From Actinomadura opuntiae (GTDB lineage: Bacteria; Actinomycetota; Actinomycetes; Streptosporangiales; Streptosporangiaceae), in contig NZ_JASNWF010000014.1 in NCBI RefSeq assembly GCF_030283205.1, positions 62,001-126,000 on the forward strand: 64,000 bases of DNA, read 5' to 3'. The position numbers and the translations under genes were made by a program. Positions within the stretch are counted from its first letter, which is position 1; the number at the start of each line of letters is the position of its first letter. Below are positions 34,513 through 43,091 of the stretch, piece by piece. The notes under the pieces were generated by a model. It saw only the letters and a program-made list of their open reading frames with translations. It had not been told where the DNA came from and did not search any database.

Positions 34513-36741
34513 TCAGGTCCGTAGCGGGGTCAGGGTTACGGGGACGCCGTTGAAGACGGCGTTGCCGGAGAGCGGGTCGATCTCCTGCTCGTCGGTGACG
34601 GCGTTGACGTTCACGCCGGCGTGCTCGCGCGCGACGGCCGTGCGGGTGCCGGGGCGGTCGTGGCCCCAGCCGTGCGGGAGGCTGACGACGCCGGCCATGA
34701 CGGTGTCGGTGGGTTCGGCGACGGCCTCGAGCGAGCCGGTGCGGGAGTCGACGCGGACGGTGTCGCCGGCGGCGACGCCGAGCCGCGCGGCGTCGGCGGC
34801 GTTGAGCTGGAGCGTGCAGGTGTTGGAGCCGCGCACCAGTTCGGGGACGTTGTGCAGCCAGCTGTTGTTGGAGCGCAGGTGCCGCCGCCCGATCAGCACG
34901 AACTCCGGCGGACGGTCCTCGCGCAGCGCGGTGTGGAGGCGGGCGACGTCGGCGGCGCAGGTGGGCGGGCACAGCTCGACGCGTCCGGACGTCGTGCACA
35001 GCACCTCGTCGAGGCGGGGCTTGAGGGCGCCGAGGTCGAGGCCGTGCGGGTGCTCGGTGCGCAGCCGGGTCAGGGTCAGCCCGGCGGGGTCGGCGCCGAA
35101 GCCGTCGCCGTAGGGGCCGAGCCGCAGCATCATGTCGAGCCGCTGCTCGGTGAGGGTGCCGGCCTCGTCGAGCATCTTGCGCAGCTCGCCCGGTTCGCGG
35201 CCGTGCACCGGGGAGGCGGGCATCCCGGTGGCCTTCCGCAGCGTCGTCGAGATGATCATCTCGTCGAGCGCGGCAGGGTCGCCGCCGGTGCCGGACGCGG
35301 CGAGCGCGATCCGGGCGAGGATGTCGGACTCGCTCGGCCGCCCGTCCGGCAGCGGGACGAGCGGCGGCGAGTAGCGGGCGTAGTCGCGGACGGCCAGGCC
35401 GGTCAGCGCGATGTCGTAGTGCGGCGTCTGCACCGGGCGCGGCGGCGGCAGGACCACGTGCGCGTGCCGGGTCGTCTCGTTCAGGTACGGGTCGACGCTC
35501 ACCATGAAGTCGAGGCCGGCGAGCGCGCGGTCGAGCCGGGCGGCGTTCGGCGCGGACAGCGCCGGGTTCCCGCCGATGGTGATCAGCGCGCGGATCCGGC
35601 CCTCGCCGGGCGTCTCGATCTCGTCGGCCAGGGTCGCGACCGGGAACTCGCCGTTGACCTCGGGCAGGTCCCGGACGCGGCTGCGCCACCGCCCGGTCGT
35701 GAACGGCTTCTTGCGCCGGTACACGGGGGCGTGCGCGGGACGCGGGAACATGGCGCCGCCGGGACGGTCCAGGTTGCCGGTCAGCACGTTGAGGACGTCC
35801 ACGAGCCAGCTGTTGAGGGTTCCGAAAGCCTGCGTGCACGTGCCGATGCGCCCGTAGACGGCGGCGCGCTCGGCGGCGGCCAGCTCGCGCGCGGTCCGGC
35901 GGATCGTCGCGGCGGGCACGCCCGTGACGGCGGCGACGCGCTCGGGTGCGAAGTCGACGGCGAGGGCGCGCAGGTCGTCCAGGCCGTTCACCCGGTCGTC
36001 GAGCCGCACGGCCGCGAGGTCCTCGGCGAACAGGGTGTGGACGAGCGCCATCAGCAGGAACGCGTCGGTGCCGGGACGGATGAACAGGTGCTCGTCGGCG
36101 AGCGCCGCGGTCCGGGTGCGGCGCGGGTCGACCACGACGACCTTCCCGCCGCGCTCGCGGATCGCCTTCAGCCGTCCGGGGAAGTCGGGGGCGGAGGCGA
36201 GGCTGCCGTTGGACTCCAGCGGGTTGGCGCCCAGCATCAGCAGGTGTCCGGTGCGGTCGAGGTCCGGCACCGGGATGGCGAGCGGGTCGCCGAACATGTG
36301 CCCGCAGCTCACGTGCTTCGGCATCTGGTCGGCGGTGCTGGCGGAGTAGAGGTTGCGGGTGCCGAGCGCCTTCACGATCGCCGAGGCGTACAGCGGTCCC
36401 GCCACCGAATGCGCCGTCGGGTTGCCGATGTAGACGGCGACGGCGTCCCGACCGTACCGCTCGATGACGCGGGCCAGCTCCCGCCGGACGGTCTCGAACG
36501 CCTCGTCCCACCCGGCGGTCCGGTGGGCCTCGCCGTCGCGGACCAGCGGCTCGGCCAGCCGGTCCGGGTCGCCGTCGAGGACGCCGAGCGTCGCGCCCTT
36601 CGGGCACAGGAACCCCTTGCTGAACGGGTCGTCCTTGTCGCCGCGTACGCGCGTCACCGCGCCGGCGTCGTCGAGGGTCAGCTCGAGCCCGCAGAGGGCC
36701 TCGCAGAGGGGACAGGTGCGGAAGGCCGTGCGGTCGCCCAT
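34513..36741 (-). CDS. Molybdopterin (bis-MGD) oxidoreductase, [4Fe-4S]-containing
   Basis: A 742-residue DMSO-reductase-family catalytic subunit. The N-terminal cluster site is 'CPLCEALC' (residues 10-17) with the fourth Cys in 'KGFLCPKG' (about 48). Then come 'AVYIGNPTAHS', 'LLMLGANPLESNG', 'VVVDPRRTRTAALAD' and the C-terminal molydopterin dinucleotide-binding fold ('LIGRRHLRSNNSWLHN', 'AGDTVRVDSRTG', 'SLPHGWGH'). No Tat signal, so it is cytoplasmic. It resembles formate-dehydrogenase/nitrate-reductase-like orphan enzymes; the substrate is unknown. ATG 36741 has AGGAGGAGC upstream. Divergent from the NfeD gene. Confidence 0.92.
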   Translation of the reverse strand: MGDRTAFRTCPLCEALCGLELTLDDAGAVTRVRGDKDDPFSKGFLCPKGATLGVLDGDPDRLAEPLVRDGEAHRTAGWDEAFETVRRELARVIERYGRDAVAVYIGNPTAHSVAGPLYASAIVKALGTRNLYSASTADQMPKHVSCGHMFGDPLAIPVPDLDRTGHLLMLGANPLESNGSLASAPDFPGRLKAIRERGGKVVVVDPRRTRTAALADEHLFIRPGTDAFLLMALVHTLFAEDLAAVRLDDRVNGLDDLRALAVDFAPERVAAVTGVPAATIRRTARELAAAERAAVYGRIGTCTQAFGTLNSWLVDVLNVLTGNLDRPGGAMFPRPAHAPVYRRKKPFTTGRWRSRVRDLPEVNGEFPVATLADEIETPGEGRIRALITIGGNPALSAPNAARLDRALAGLDFMVSVDPYLNETTRHAHVVLPPPRPVQTPHYDIALTGLAVRDYARYSPPLVPLPDGRPSESDILARIALAASGTGGDPAALDEMIISTTLRKATGMPASPVHGREPGELRKMLDEAGTLTEQRLDMMLRLGPYGDGFGADPAGLTLTRLRTEHPHGLDLGALKPRLDEVLCTTSGRVELCPPTCAADVARLHTALREDRPPEFVLIGRRHLRSNNSWLHNVPELVRGSNTCTLQLNAADAARLGVAAGDTVRVDSRTGSLEAVAEPTDTVMAGVVSLPHGWGHDRPGTRTAVAREHAGVNVNAVTDEQEIDPLSGNAVFNGVPVTLTPLRT

Positions 36742-36859
36742 GTAGACGCTCCTCCTGTGGGACCGAACTCCATTCTGTCCTTTTCCGGGCGGGGGCGCCA
36801 TTTCCCGCCTTTGGCGTTACTTTGTTGTAGAGGACTTCCGGCAGCCACAGGGAGCTGCT

Positions 36860-37315
36860 ATGGACGCGTGGGCCGTCTGGTTGCTGATCGCGGCGCTCCT
36901 CGGGATCGCCGAGCTGCTGACGCTCACGTTCGCGCTGGGCCTGCTCGCGGTCGCGGCACTCGCCGCCGGCCTCACCGGCGCGGCCGGCCTCCCCCTCGCC
37001 GGGCAGCTCGCCGTCTTCGCCGCCGGCTCCGTCGCCGGGATCGCGGTCGTCCGCCCCATCGCGCACCGCCACATCCGGCAGCCGCCCCCGCTGCGCACCG
37101 GCACCGCCGCGCTCGTCGGACGGGAGGCGCTGACGCTCACCGAGGTGTCCCGGGCCGGCGGCCGCGCCCGGATCGGCGGCGAGGAGTGGTCGGCCCGCCC
37201 CTACGACCCCGACCTCGTCATCCCCGCGGGCGCCGCCGCCGACGTCCTCGCCATCGAAGGGGCCACGGCCCTGCTGTACCCGGTCCCGGGCGGGCCGGGC
37301 GAGGAGTCACCATGA
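36860..37315 (+). CDS. NfeD-like membrane protein
   Basis: A 151-residue protein with two or three TM helices in the first 75 residues ('VWLLIAALLGIAELLTLTFA', 'LAGQLAVFAAGSVAGIAVV'). A C-terminal OB-fold follows ('GREALTLTEVSRAGGRARIG', 'EEWSARPYD'), the short NfeD/YbbK-partner type. NfeD proteins work with SPFH proteins in membrane microdomains or quality control. Its stop overlaps the start of the SPFH gene (ATGA), so the pair is co-translated, which supports the call. Confidence 0.9.
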   Translation: MDAWAVWLLIAALLGIAELLTLTFALGLLAVAALAAGLTGAAGLPLAGQLAVFAAGSVAGIAVVRPIAHRHIRQPPPLRTGTAALVGREALTLTEVSRAGGRARIGGEEWSARPYDPDLVIPAGAAADVLAIEGATALLYPVPGGPGEESP

Positions 37316-38334
37316 CCGACATCGCCATCGCCGTCCTCATCGTCATCGTCGCCGGGCTGGCCGTGGTCGCCACCGCGGTGATGCGCTCGGTCTGGATCGT
37401 GCCGCAGGCCCGGGCCCGCAACGTCGAACGGCTCGGCCGCTACCACCGCACCCTCGAACCCGGCATCAGCTTCGTGCTCCCGTTCGTCGACCGCGTGAAG
37501 TCGCTGATCGACCTGCGCGAGCAGGTGGTCTCGTTCAAGGCGCAGCCCGTCATCACCGAGGACAACGTCGTCGTCCACATCGACACCGTGCTGTTCTTCC
37601 AGGTCACCGACCCGCGCGCCGCCGACTACGAGATCGTCAACTACATCAAGGCGATCGAGCAGCTCACCGCCACGACGCTGCGCAACGTCATCGGCACCCT
37701 CGACCTGGAGGCCACCCTCACCTCCCGCGACCGCATCAACACCGCGCTGCGCGGCGTGCTGGACGACGCGTCCGGCAAGTGGGGCATCCGCGTGACCCGC
37801 GTGGAGATCAAGGCGATCGAGCCGCCCGCGTCCATCAAGGACGCGATGGAGAAGCAGATGCGCGCCGAGCGCGAGAAGCGCGCCGCGATCCTCACCGCCG
37901 AGGGCGCCCGCGCGTCCAAGATCCTCACCGCGGAGGGCGACAAGCAGTCCACGATCCTGCGGGCCGAGGGCGCCCAGCAGGCGGCCGTGCTGGAGGCCGA
38001 CGGGCAGGCCAGGGCGATCGAACGCGTCTTCTCCTCCATCCACGCCGCCGACCCGGACCCGAAGCTCCTCGCCTACCAGTACCTCCAGACCCTGCCGAAA
38101 CTCGCCGAGGGGCAGGGCAGCACGTTCTGGGTCATCCCCAGCGAGGTCACGACGGCCCTCCAGGCGATCACCGAGGCCTTCGGCGGCACCCCGGACAAGC
38201 CCCGGCCGAAGCCGTCCGCGACGGACGACCCGGAACCGTCCCGGGAGATCCCCGCCGGCGACCCGATCCCGTCCTACGAGCTGGCCCCCGGCAAGCCCAA
38301 CGGCCAGGAGACCCCCGCCGACGCCACTCCCTGA
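37312..38334 (+). CDS. SPFH/Band-7 (stomatin-like) membrane protein
   Basis: A 340-residue protein with an N-terminal TM (about 4-25), a complete SPFH domain ('ARNVERLGRYHRTLEPGISF', 'QVVSFKAQPVITEDNVVVHI', 'QLTATTLRNVIGTLDLE'), and then a long helical region ('KQMRAEREKRAAILTAEGA', 'EGDKQSTILRAEGAQQAAV') as in QmcA/HflK-like proteins. It should oligomerise at the inner membrane. The C-terminal 45 residues are a Pro-rich tail. Expressed with NfeD. Neighbouring FtsH- or protease-type genes are absent. Confidence 0.93.
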   Translation: MTDIAIAVLIVIVAGLAVVATAVMRSVWIVPQARARNVERLGRYHRTLEPGISFVLPFVDRVKSLIDLREQVVSFKAQPVITEDNVVVHIDTVLFFQVTDPRAADYEIVNYIKAIEQLTATTLRNVIGTLDLEATLTSRDRINTALRGVLDDASGKWGIRVTRVEIKAIEPPASIKDAMEKQMRAEREKRAAILTAEGARASKILTAEGDKQSTILRAEGAQQAAVLEADGQARAIERVFSSIHAADPDPKLLAYQYLQTLPKLAEGQGSTFWVIPSEVTTALQAITEAFGGTPDKPRPKPSATDDPEPSREIPAGDPIPSYELAPGKPNGQETPADATP

Positions 38335-38442
38335 ACGCCCGCACCCGGCCCGGGGCGCACGGGCCGGATGTGGTCGAGGGTGGCCATGGGGGACTTGTCA
38401 TGATCGTGGCATGCTTGGCCGGATCGGACTCGGAGGTCTCCC

Positions 38443-39519
38443 ATGCGCGTTTCAGCCGTGGCCGCCATGGGTGCGCTGGTCGCCGTCGCCGCGTCCGCGT
38501 GCGGCGGCTCGGACGGCGCCAAGGCGGAGGGGACGACCCCGCGGGCCACGGCCTCGGCGGCGAAGCCGAAGCCGGCCCCGCCGAAGGCCGCGGAGCCGAT
38601 CGTGCTCGCCTTCGGCGGCGACACGCACTTCGAGGGCCAGCTGCGGTCGCGGCTGGGGAACCCGTCGACCGCGCTCGGCCCGGTCGCGTCCACGCTGCGC
38701 GGCGCCGACCTCGCCATGGTGAACCTGGAGACGGCCATCACGACGGGCGGCACCCCGGCGCCCGGCAAGGAGTTCACCTTCCGCGCGCCGCCGTCCGCGC
38801 TCACCGCGCTGCGCCGCGCCGGCGTCGACGTGGCGTCGATGGCGAACAACCACGGCATGGACTACATGCAGGAGGGCCTGCGCGACTCGCTCGCCGCGAT
38901 CAAGCGCAGCGGCTTCCCCATCGTCGGCATCGGCCGCGACGCGGACCAGGCGTACCGGGCGTACCGGACGACCGTGAAGGGCAACCGGATCGCGATCGTC
39001 GGCGCGACGCAGGTGCTGGACGACAACCTCGCCACCGCGTGGACGGCGACCGGCGCCCAGGGCGGGCTCGCGTCGGCGAAGGACGTCCCGCGGATGGTCC
39101 AGGCGGTGAAGGACGCGCGGAAGGGCTCCGACCTCGTCATCGTGCACCTGCACTGGGGGCAGGAGCTGAAGTCGTGCCCGCTGCCGCGCCAGCAGGAGCT
39201 CGCCAAGGCGCTCGTCGCCGCGGGCGCGGACATCATCGTCGGCGGGCACGCGCACGTCCCGCTCGGCGGCGGCTATCTGAACGGCAAGTACGTCCACTAC
39301 GGCATGGGCAACTTCGTGTTCTCGTCGGCGCACGGCCAGACGGCGAAGTCCGGGGTGCTGCTGCTGAGGGTGGAGGGCCGCAAGGTCACCAAGTCCAAGT
39401 GGAAGCCGGCGGAGATCGTCGGCGGCCTCCCGATCCCGATGAAGGGCGCCGCGGCGGCGGCCGAGGTCGAGCGGTGGAACGGCCTGCGGGAGTGCGCCGG
39501 GCTGAGCGCGCGCCCCTAG
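38443..39519 (+). CDS. CapA-family lipoprotein (metallophosphatase fold)
   Basis: A 358-residue exported protein. The lipobox 'AVAASAC' places the acylated Cys at residue 20. The CapA/PGA-synthesis fold is recognised by 'LAFGGDTHFEGQLRSRLG', 'DLAMVNLETAITTGGTPAPG', 'VDVASMANNHGMDYMQEGL', 'LVIVHLHWGQELKSCPLPRQ' and 'DIIVGGHAHVPLGG'. This is a calcineurin-like metal-binding pattern (Asp, Glu, Asn-His, His-x-His). The natural reaction of stand-alone CapA lipoproteins is unknown; the family is linked to poly-gamma-glutamate capsules, but no other cap genes are here. GGAGG upstream of the ATG. Confidence 0.9.
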   Translation: MRVSAVAAMGALVAVAASACGGSDGAKAEGTTPRATASAAKPKPAPPKAAEPIVLAFGGDTHFEGQLRSRLGNPSTALGPVASTLRGADLAMVNLETAITTGGTPAPGKEFTFRAPPSALTALRRAGVDVASMANNHGMDYMQEGLRDSLAAIKRSGFPIVGIGRDADQAYRAYRTTVKGNRIAIVGATQVLDDNLATAWTATGAQGGLASAKDVPRMVQAVKDARKGSDLVIVHLHWGQELKSCPLPRQQELAKALVAAGADIIVGGHAHVPLGGGYLNGKYVHYGMGNFVFSSAHGQTAKSGVLLLRVEGRKVTKSKWKPAEIVGGLPIPMKGAAAAAEVERWNGLRECAGLSARP

Positions 39520-39550
39520 TGGACTCTCCCACCGTGGGAGACGCCAGTCT
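39520..39550 (+). promoter_or_regulatory. MerR-type promoter/operator
   Basis: The palindrome TCTCCCAC-C-GTGGGAGA (39525-39541) lies between TGGACT (39520-39525) and CAGTCT (39545-39550), a 19-bp spacer. This is the over-long, operator-filled spacer that MerR proteins activate by twisting the DNA. It sits directly before a MerR gene, so autoregulation is expected. Confidence 0.75.
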
Positions 39551-39556
39551 GGGGAC

Positions 39557-40315
39557 GTGAGCAACGATCTCCTGCCCATCGGGCGGTTCGCGCGGCTGTG
39601 CCGGCTGAGCGTCAAGCAGCTGCGCCACTACGACGACCTGGGCCTTCTCGCTCCGGCGTGGGTCGATCCCTCGTCGGGCTACCGGTACTACCGGCCCGAC
39701 CAGGCGCGGGACGCGCTGACGATCGGGATGCTGCGGGACCTGGACGTCCCGCTGGCGGCCGTCGCGCGCGTCCTCGCGGGTACCGGCGCGGACGCGCTGC
39801 GCGAGGCGCGGGACCGGCTGGAGGCGGACGTGGCCCGGCGCCGCCGCGCGCTGCGGCTGCTGGACCGGGTGCTGGCCGACGGGCTGCCGGAGACGGCGGT
39901 GTCGGTCGTCGAGGAACCGGCCCGGCGGGTGCGGACCGTGAGCGAGCCGTCGACCCCGACCACGATCGCCGCGGCCACCGGCGCCTGCGTCGCCCGCCTC
40001 CTCGCGACCTTCGAGGGGGAGCCGAAGCTGACCGGCCTGTTCCCGCTCGACATGCCCGACGAGTTCGAGGTGCGGGTCGCGATCGAGACGGCGTCGGGCC
40101 CGGACGTGCTGCCCGGCGGCCCGTTCGCGCAGGCGCTGCACGTCGGCCCGTACGAGGAGATCCCGCTCACCGTCCACGGCGTGCTGGCCTGGTTCGGCGA
40201 CCACGGGCACGCGCCCGGCGGGCCGGTCCGCGAGGTCTACCTGAACGACCCGGGCGGCACGCCGCCCGAGCACCTGGAGACCCGGGTGCTGATCCGAGTG
40301 GAGGATGCCCGATGA
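39557..40315 (+). CDS. MerR-family regulator with GyrI-like effector domain
   Basis: A 252-residue BmrR-type regulator. The N-terminal HTH is 'LPIGRFARLCRLSVKQLRHY' with wing 'SSGYRYYRPDQ'. A coiled coil runs to about residue 115, and a C-terminal GyrI-like ligand-binding domain ends with 'ALHVGPYEEIPLTVHGVLAW' and 'VREVYLNDPGGTPPEHLETR' (conserved Glu-x-Tyr-type pattern). Multidrug or planar cationic ligands are typical. The GTG start lies 7 bases after the -10 box, so the mRNA is leaderless or nearly so. It overlaps the next gene (ATGA), which encodes a second GyrI-like domain. Confidence 0.9.
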   Translation: MSNDLLPIGRFARLCRLSVKQLRHYDDLGLLAPAWVDPSSGYRYYRPDQARDALTIGMLRDLDVPLAAVARVLAGTGADALREARDRLEADVARRRRALRLLDRVLADGLPETAVSVVEEPARRVRTVSEPSTPTTIAAATGACVARLLATFEGEPKLTGLFPLDMPDEFEVRVAIETASGPDVLPGGPFAQALHVGPYEEIPLTVHGVLAWFGDHGHAPGGPVREVYLNDPGGTPPEHLETRVLIRVEDAR

Positions 40316-40872
40316 CCTGGTACGAGGCGGCGGAGAAGCCGGAGATCGCGGAGTTCGGACCGGTGTCCGGGCTGGCCGTCACCGGACGCGGCGAACCCGG
40401 CGGCGCGGCGTACGGCGCGAGCGTCGGCGCGCTGTACGCGGTGATGGGCGCGCTCGGCGCGCCGATGGTCCCGCTGGAGGGCCGCTGGTGGGTGGAGGAC
40501 GAGCGGTCCCCGTTCGAGGTGCCGCGCGACGAGTGGTGGTGGCATTTGTTCCTGCGGCTCCCCGACGGCGCCGACGGCATTGGGGCGGACGGCGTCGGGG
40601 CGGACGGGGTCGGGGCGGCCGTCGAGCAGGTCAGGCCCGGGGTGCCGGCGGCGGCGCGGGTCCAGCACGTCACGTTCACCGAGGGGCGGTGCGTGCAGAT
40701 GCTGCACCGCGGCCCGTACTCCGACGAGCCCGCGAGCCTCGCCGAGATGGCCGCCCTGATGGCCGCCGAGGGGCTCGCGGTGAACGGCCTGCACCACGAG
40801 ATCTACCTCTCCGACCCGAACGAGCCGGACCAGGCGAAGGCGCGGACGATCCTCCGCCAGCCCGTTCGCTGA
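40312..40872 (+). CDS. Stand-alone GyrI-like small-molecule-binding protein
   Basis: A 186-residue protein made of one GyrI-like domain with no HTH: 'LYAVMGALGAPMVPLEGRWW', 'ARVQHVTFTEGRCVQMLHRG', 'NGLHHEIYLSDPNEPDQAKA'. Some members of this group hydrolyse or sequester cyclopropanoid toxins such as yatakemycin. Co-translation with a BmrR-like MerR suggests a drug-sensing and drug-sequestering pair. Residues about 89-103 are a short repeat (GADGVGADGVGA) encoded by a 15-bp tandem repeat and form a species-specific loop. Confidence 0.82.
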   Translation: MTWYEAAEKPEIAEFGPVSGLAVTGRGEPGGAAYGASVGALYAVMGALGAPMVPLEGRWWVEDERSPFEVPRDEWWWHLFLRLPDGADGIGADGVGADGVGAAVEQVRPGVPAAARVQHVTFTEGRCVQMLHRGPYSDEPASLAEMAALMAAEGLAVNGLHHEIYLSDPNEPDQAKARTILRQPVR

Positions 40873-40943
40873 ACGGGCCTGGACAGCATCCCTCATCGGC
40901 GTAGTTTCTCGGGCAAACCCCCGACGAGCGGTAGGGAGCGCCG

Positions 40944-42731
40944 ATGCGGGACCAGCGGGTGAGGTCGGGCGAGATCGAACTGGCGGTACGGGAGCGCGGC
41001 GAGGGGAACCGGCCCACGGTCGTCCTCGTGCACGGCTACCCCGACACCGGCGCGATGTGGGACGACGTCGCCGAGCGCCTCGCCGCCCGGTTCCGCGTGA
41101 TCACCTACGACGTGCGCGGCGCGGGCGGCTCGTCCGCGCCGCGCGACCCGCTCGACTACGGCCTCGACGCGCTGATGGGCGACCTGGAGGCGGTGCTCGA
41201 CGGCGTCGGCGCGGACGAGCCCGTCCACCTCGTCGGCCACGACTGGGGGTCGGTGCAGGGCTGGGAGGCCGTCATCGGCGACCGGCTGCGGCGCCGGTTC
41301 GCCTCGTTCACCTCGATCTCCGGGCCGGACCGCCGGCACCTCGCCCGCTGGGTCCGCACGGCGATGCGGTCCGGGCCGCGCGGGGTGCGGGAGGTGCTGG
41401 GGCAGGTGCGGCGCAGCGTCTACATGCCGGTGCTGATGGCGCCGCGCGCGGGCGAGCTGGCGGCGCGGCTGCTCCCGGCCGGGTTCGCCCGCGACCTGCG
41501 GCTGCGCGAGGGCGCCGAGCCGCGTCCCGGTCATCCGGCCGCCACGCTGGCGCGGGACGCCCGCAACGGGCTCGGGCTGTACCGCGCGAACATGGGCCGC
41601 CGCGGCGCACCGCCGCCGGAGGGCGACGGGCGCACCGACGTGCCCGTGCAGCTGATCGTCCCGATCAAGGACCGGTACGGGTCGCAGCCGCTGCTGCTGT
41701 CGCCGCGCGGCATCGTCCCGAACCTGTACGTGCGCCGCGCGCCAGCCGGGCACTGGGTGGCGCGCAGCAATCCGGACCTGGTCGCCCGCTGGATCACCGA
41801 GTTCGTGGAGCACGTCGAGGGCGGCCCCGAGACGCCCGGCCTCGCGCACGCGCGTGCCGCCGCCGACCCCGCCAAGGAGTTCGGCGGCGACCTCGTCGTC
41901 ATCACCGGCGCGGGCAGCGGGATCGGCCGCGCGACCGCCCGCGCGTTCGCCGACGCCGGCGCGCGCGTCGTCGTCGCCGACATCGACGAGGGCGGCGCCA
42001 AGCGGACCGTCGACGAGATCGGCGCGACGGGCGGCGAGGCCCACGTCTACCGCGTCGACGTCGCCGACCCGGAGGCGATGGAGCAGTTCGCGCACTACGT
42101 CAAGGACACCTGGGGCGTCCCGGACATCGTCGTCAACAACGCCGGCATCGCCCTCGCGGGCTCGCTGCTGGAGACCCCGGAGGAGGACTGGGAGCGCATC
42201 CGCTCCATCAACATCGACGGCATGTACCGCGGGGCCCGGCTGTTCGGGCGGCAGATGGTGGAGCGCGGGGAGGGCGGCCACATCGTCTTCCTGTCGTCGC
42301 TGGCGGCGTTCACCCCGAGCCCGGAGCTGCCCGCCTACGGCGCGACGAAGGCGGCGGTGCTCCAGCTCGCCGAGTGCTTCCGGCTCGACATGGAGCGCTA
42401 CGGCATCGGCGTCACCGCCGTCTGCCCCGGCGCGGTCGACACCCCGATCACCCGCCAGACCCGCTTCGTCGGCATGGCCCCGGCCGTGGACGCCGAGCTG
42501 CGCGAGAAGATGGCGCGCGCGATCGAGCGGCGCGGGTACCCGGCGGAGAAGGTCGCGCGGGCGATCCTGCGGGCCGTCCGGCAGGACGCCGCCGTCGTCC
42601 CCGTCGCCGTCGAGGCCCGCGTCGCCCGGACGATCGCCCGCGTCTCCCCCGGCGCGAACCGGGCCCTCGCCCGGCTCGGCCGCCGCGCCGGCGACCGCAT
42701 CCTCACCGACGTCCGGCAGCGGCTCGGCTGA
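40944..42731 (+). CDS. ephD: EphD-type fusion of alpha/beta hydrolase and SDR
   Basis: A 595-residue two-enzyme protein. Residues 1-285 form an alpha/beta hydrolase of the epoxide-hydrolase type ('VVLVHGYPDTGAMWDDV', nucleophile Asp in 'VGHDWGSVQG' at about 99, and 'VPVQLIVPIKDRYGS'). Residues 310-595 are an SDR with 'VVITGAGSGIGRATARAFAD' (about 318), 'DIVVNNAGIALAG', 'FLSSLAAF' and YxxxK in 'AYGATKAAVLQL' (about 463). The same order occurs in mycobacterial EphD, linked there to mycolate or lipid handling; the substrate is not shown for this strain. GGGAGCGCC precedes the ATG. Apparently monocistronic. Confidence 0.9.
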   Translation: MRDQRVRSGEIELAVRERGEGNRPTVVLVHGYPDTGAMWDDVAERLAARFRVITYDVRGAGGSSAPRDPLDYGLDALMGDLEAVLDGVGADEPVHLVGHDWGSVQGWEAVIGDRLRRRFASFTSISGPDRRHLARWVRTAMRSGPRGVREVLGQVRRSVYMPVLMAPRAGELAARLLPAGFARDLRLREGAEPRPGHPAATLARDARNGLGLYRANMGRRGAPPPEGDGRTDVPVQLIVPIKDRYGSQPLLLSPRGIVPNLYVRRAPAGHWVARSNPDLVARWITEFVEHVEGGPETPGLAHARAAADPAKEFGGDLVVITGAGSGIGRATARAFADAGARVVVADIDEGGAKRTVDEIGATGGEAHVYRVDVADPEAMEQFAHYVKDTWGVPDIVVNNAGIALAGSLLETPEEDWERIRSINIDGMYRGARLFGRQMVERGEGGHIVFLSSLAAFTPSPELPAYGATKAAVLQLAECFRLDMERYGIGVTAVCPGAVDTPITRQTRFVGMAPAVDAELREKMARAIERRGYPAEKVARAILRAVRQDAAVVPVAVEARVARTIARVSPGANRALARLGRRAGDRILTDVRQRLG

Positions 42732-42750
42732 CCGCCCGCCCGCGCGCCTC

Positions 42751-42996
42751 CTAGCCGGGGAAGCGGCGCTTCTTGGCGGTGTCGATCCAGCAGAGCAGCC
42801 CGAACGCGACGAGGATCGCCAGCACGGACACGATCCACCAGGCCGGGCTCGGCAGCCGCAGCGGGAACACCAGGAAGCGTTTCGGGCCGTCCGGCTGCCA
42901 GCCGAACAGCTTCCCGGCGAACGGCACGACGCCCACGTACACCCCGAGCATGAACACGAACGAGGACAGGCCGTCGTAGGACTTCGGGTCGTTCAT
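42751..42996 (-). CDS. Small two-TM hypothetical protein
   Basis: An 81-residue protein with TM1 around residues 10-30 ('FVFMLGVYVGVVPFAGKLFG') and TM2 around 52-72 ('WWIVSVLAILVAFGLLCWI'), ending in 'DTAKKRRFPG'. Codon bias is good and the frame starts 14 bases from a purine-rich site. No known family comes to mind. Convergent with ephD. Confidence 0.65.
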   Translation of the reverse strand: MNDPKSYDGLSSFVFMLGVYVGVVPFAGKLFGWQPDGPKRFLVFPLRLPSPAWWIVSVLAILVAFGLLCWIDTAKKRRFPG

Positions 42997-43091
42997 GCCC
43001 ACCGAGCCTGCCGGGCGCCGGACGCCGCCGATACCGACCTTGGTCGATCCCGCGGCGTCCGGACGTCGGCGCCCGCCCGTTCGACCTGCGG

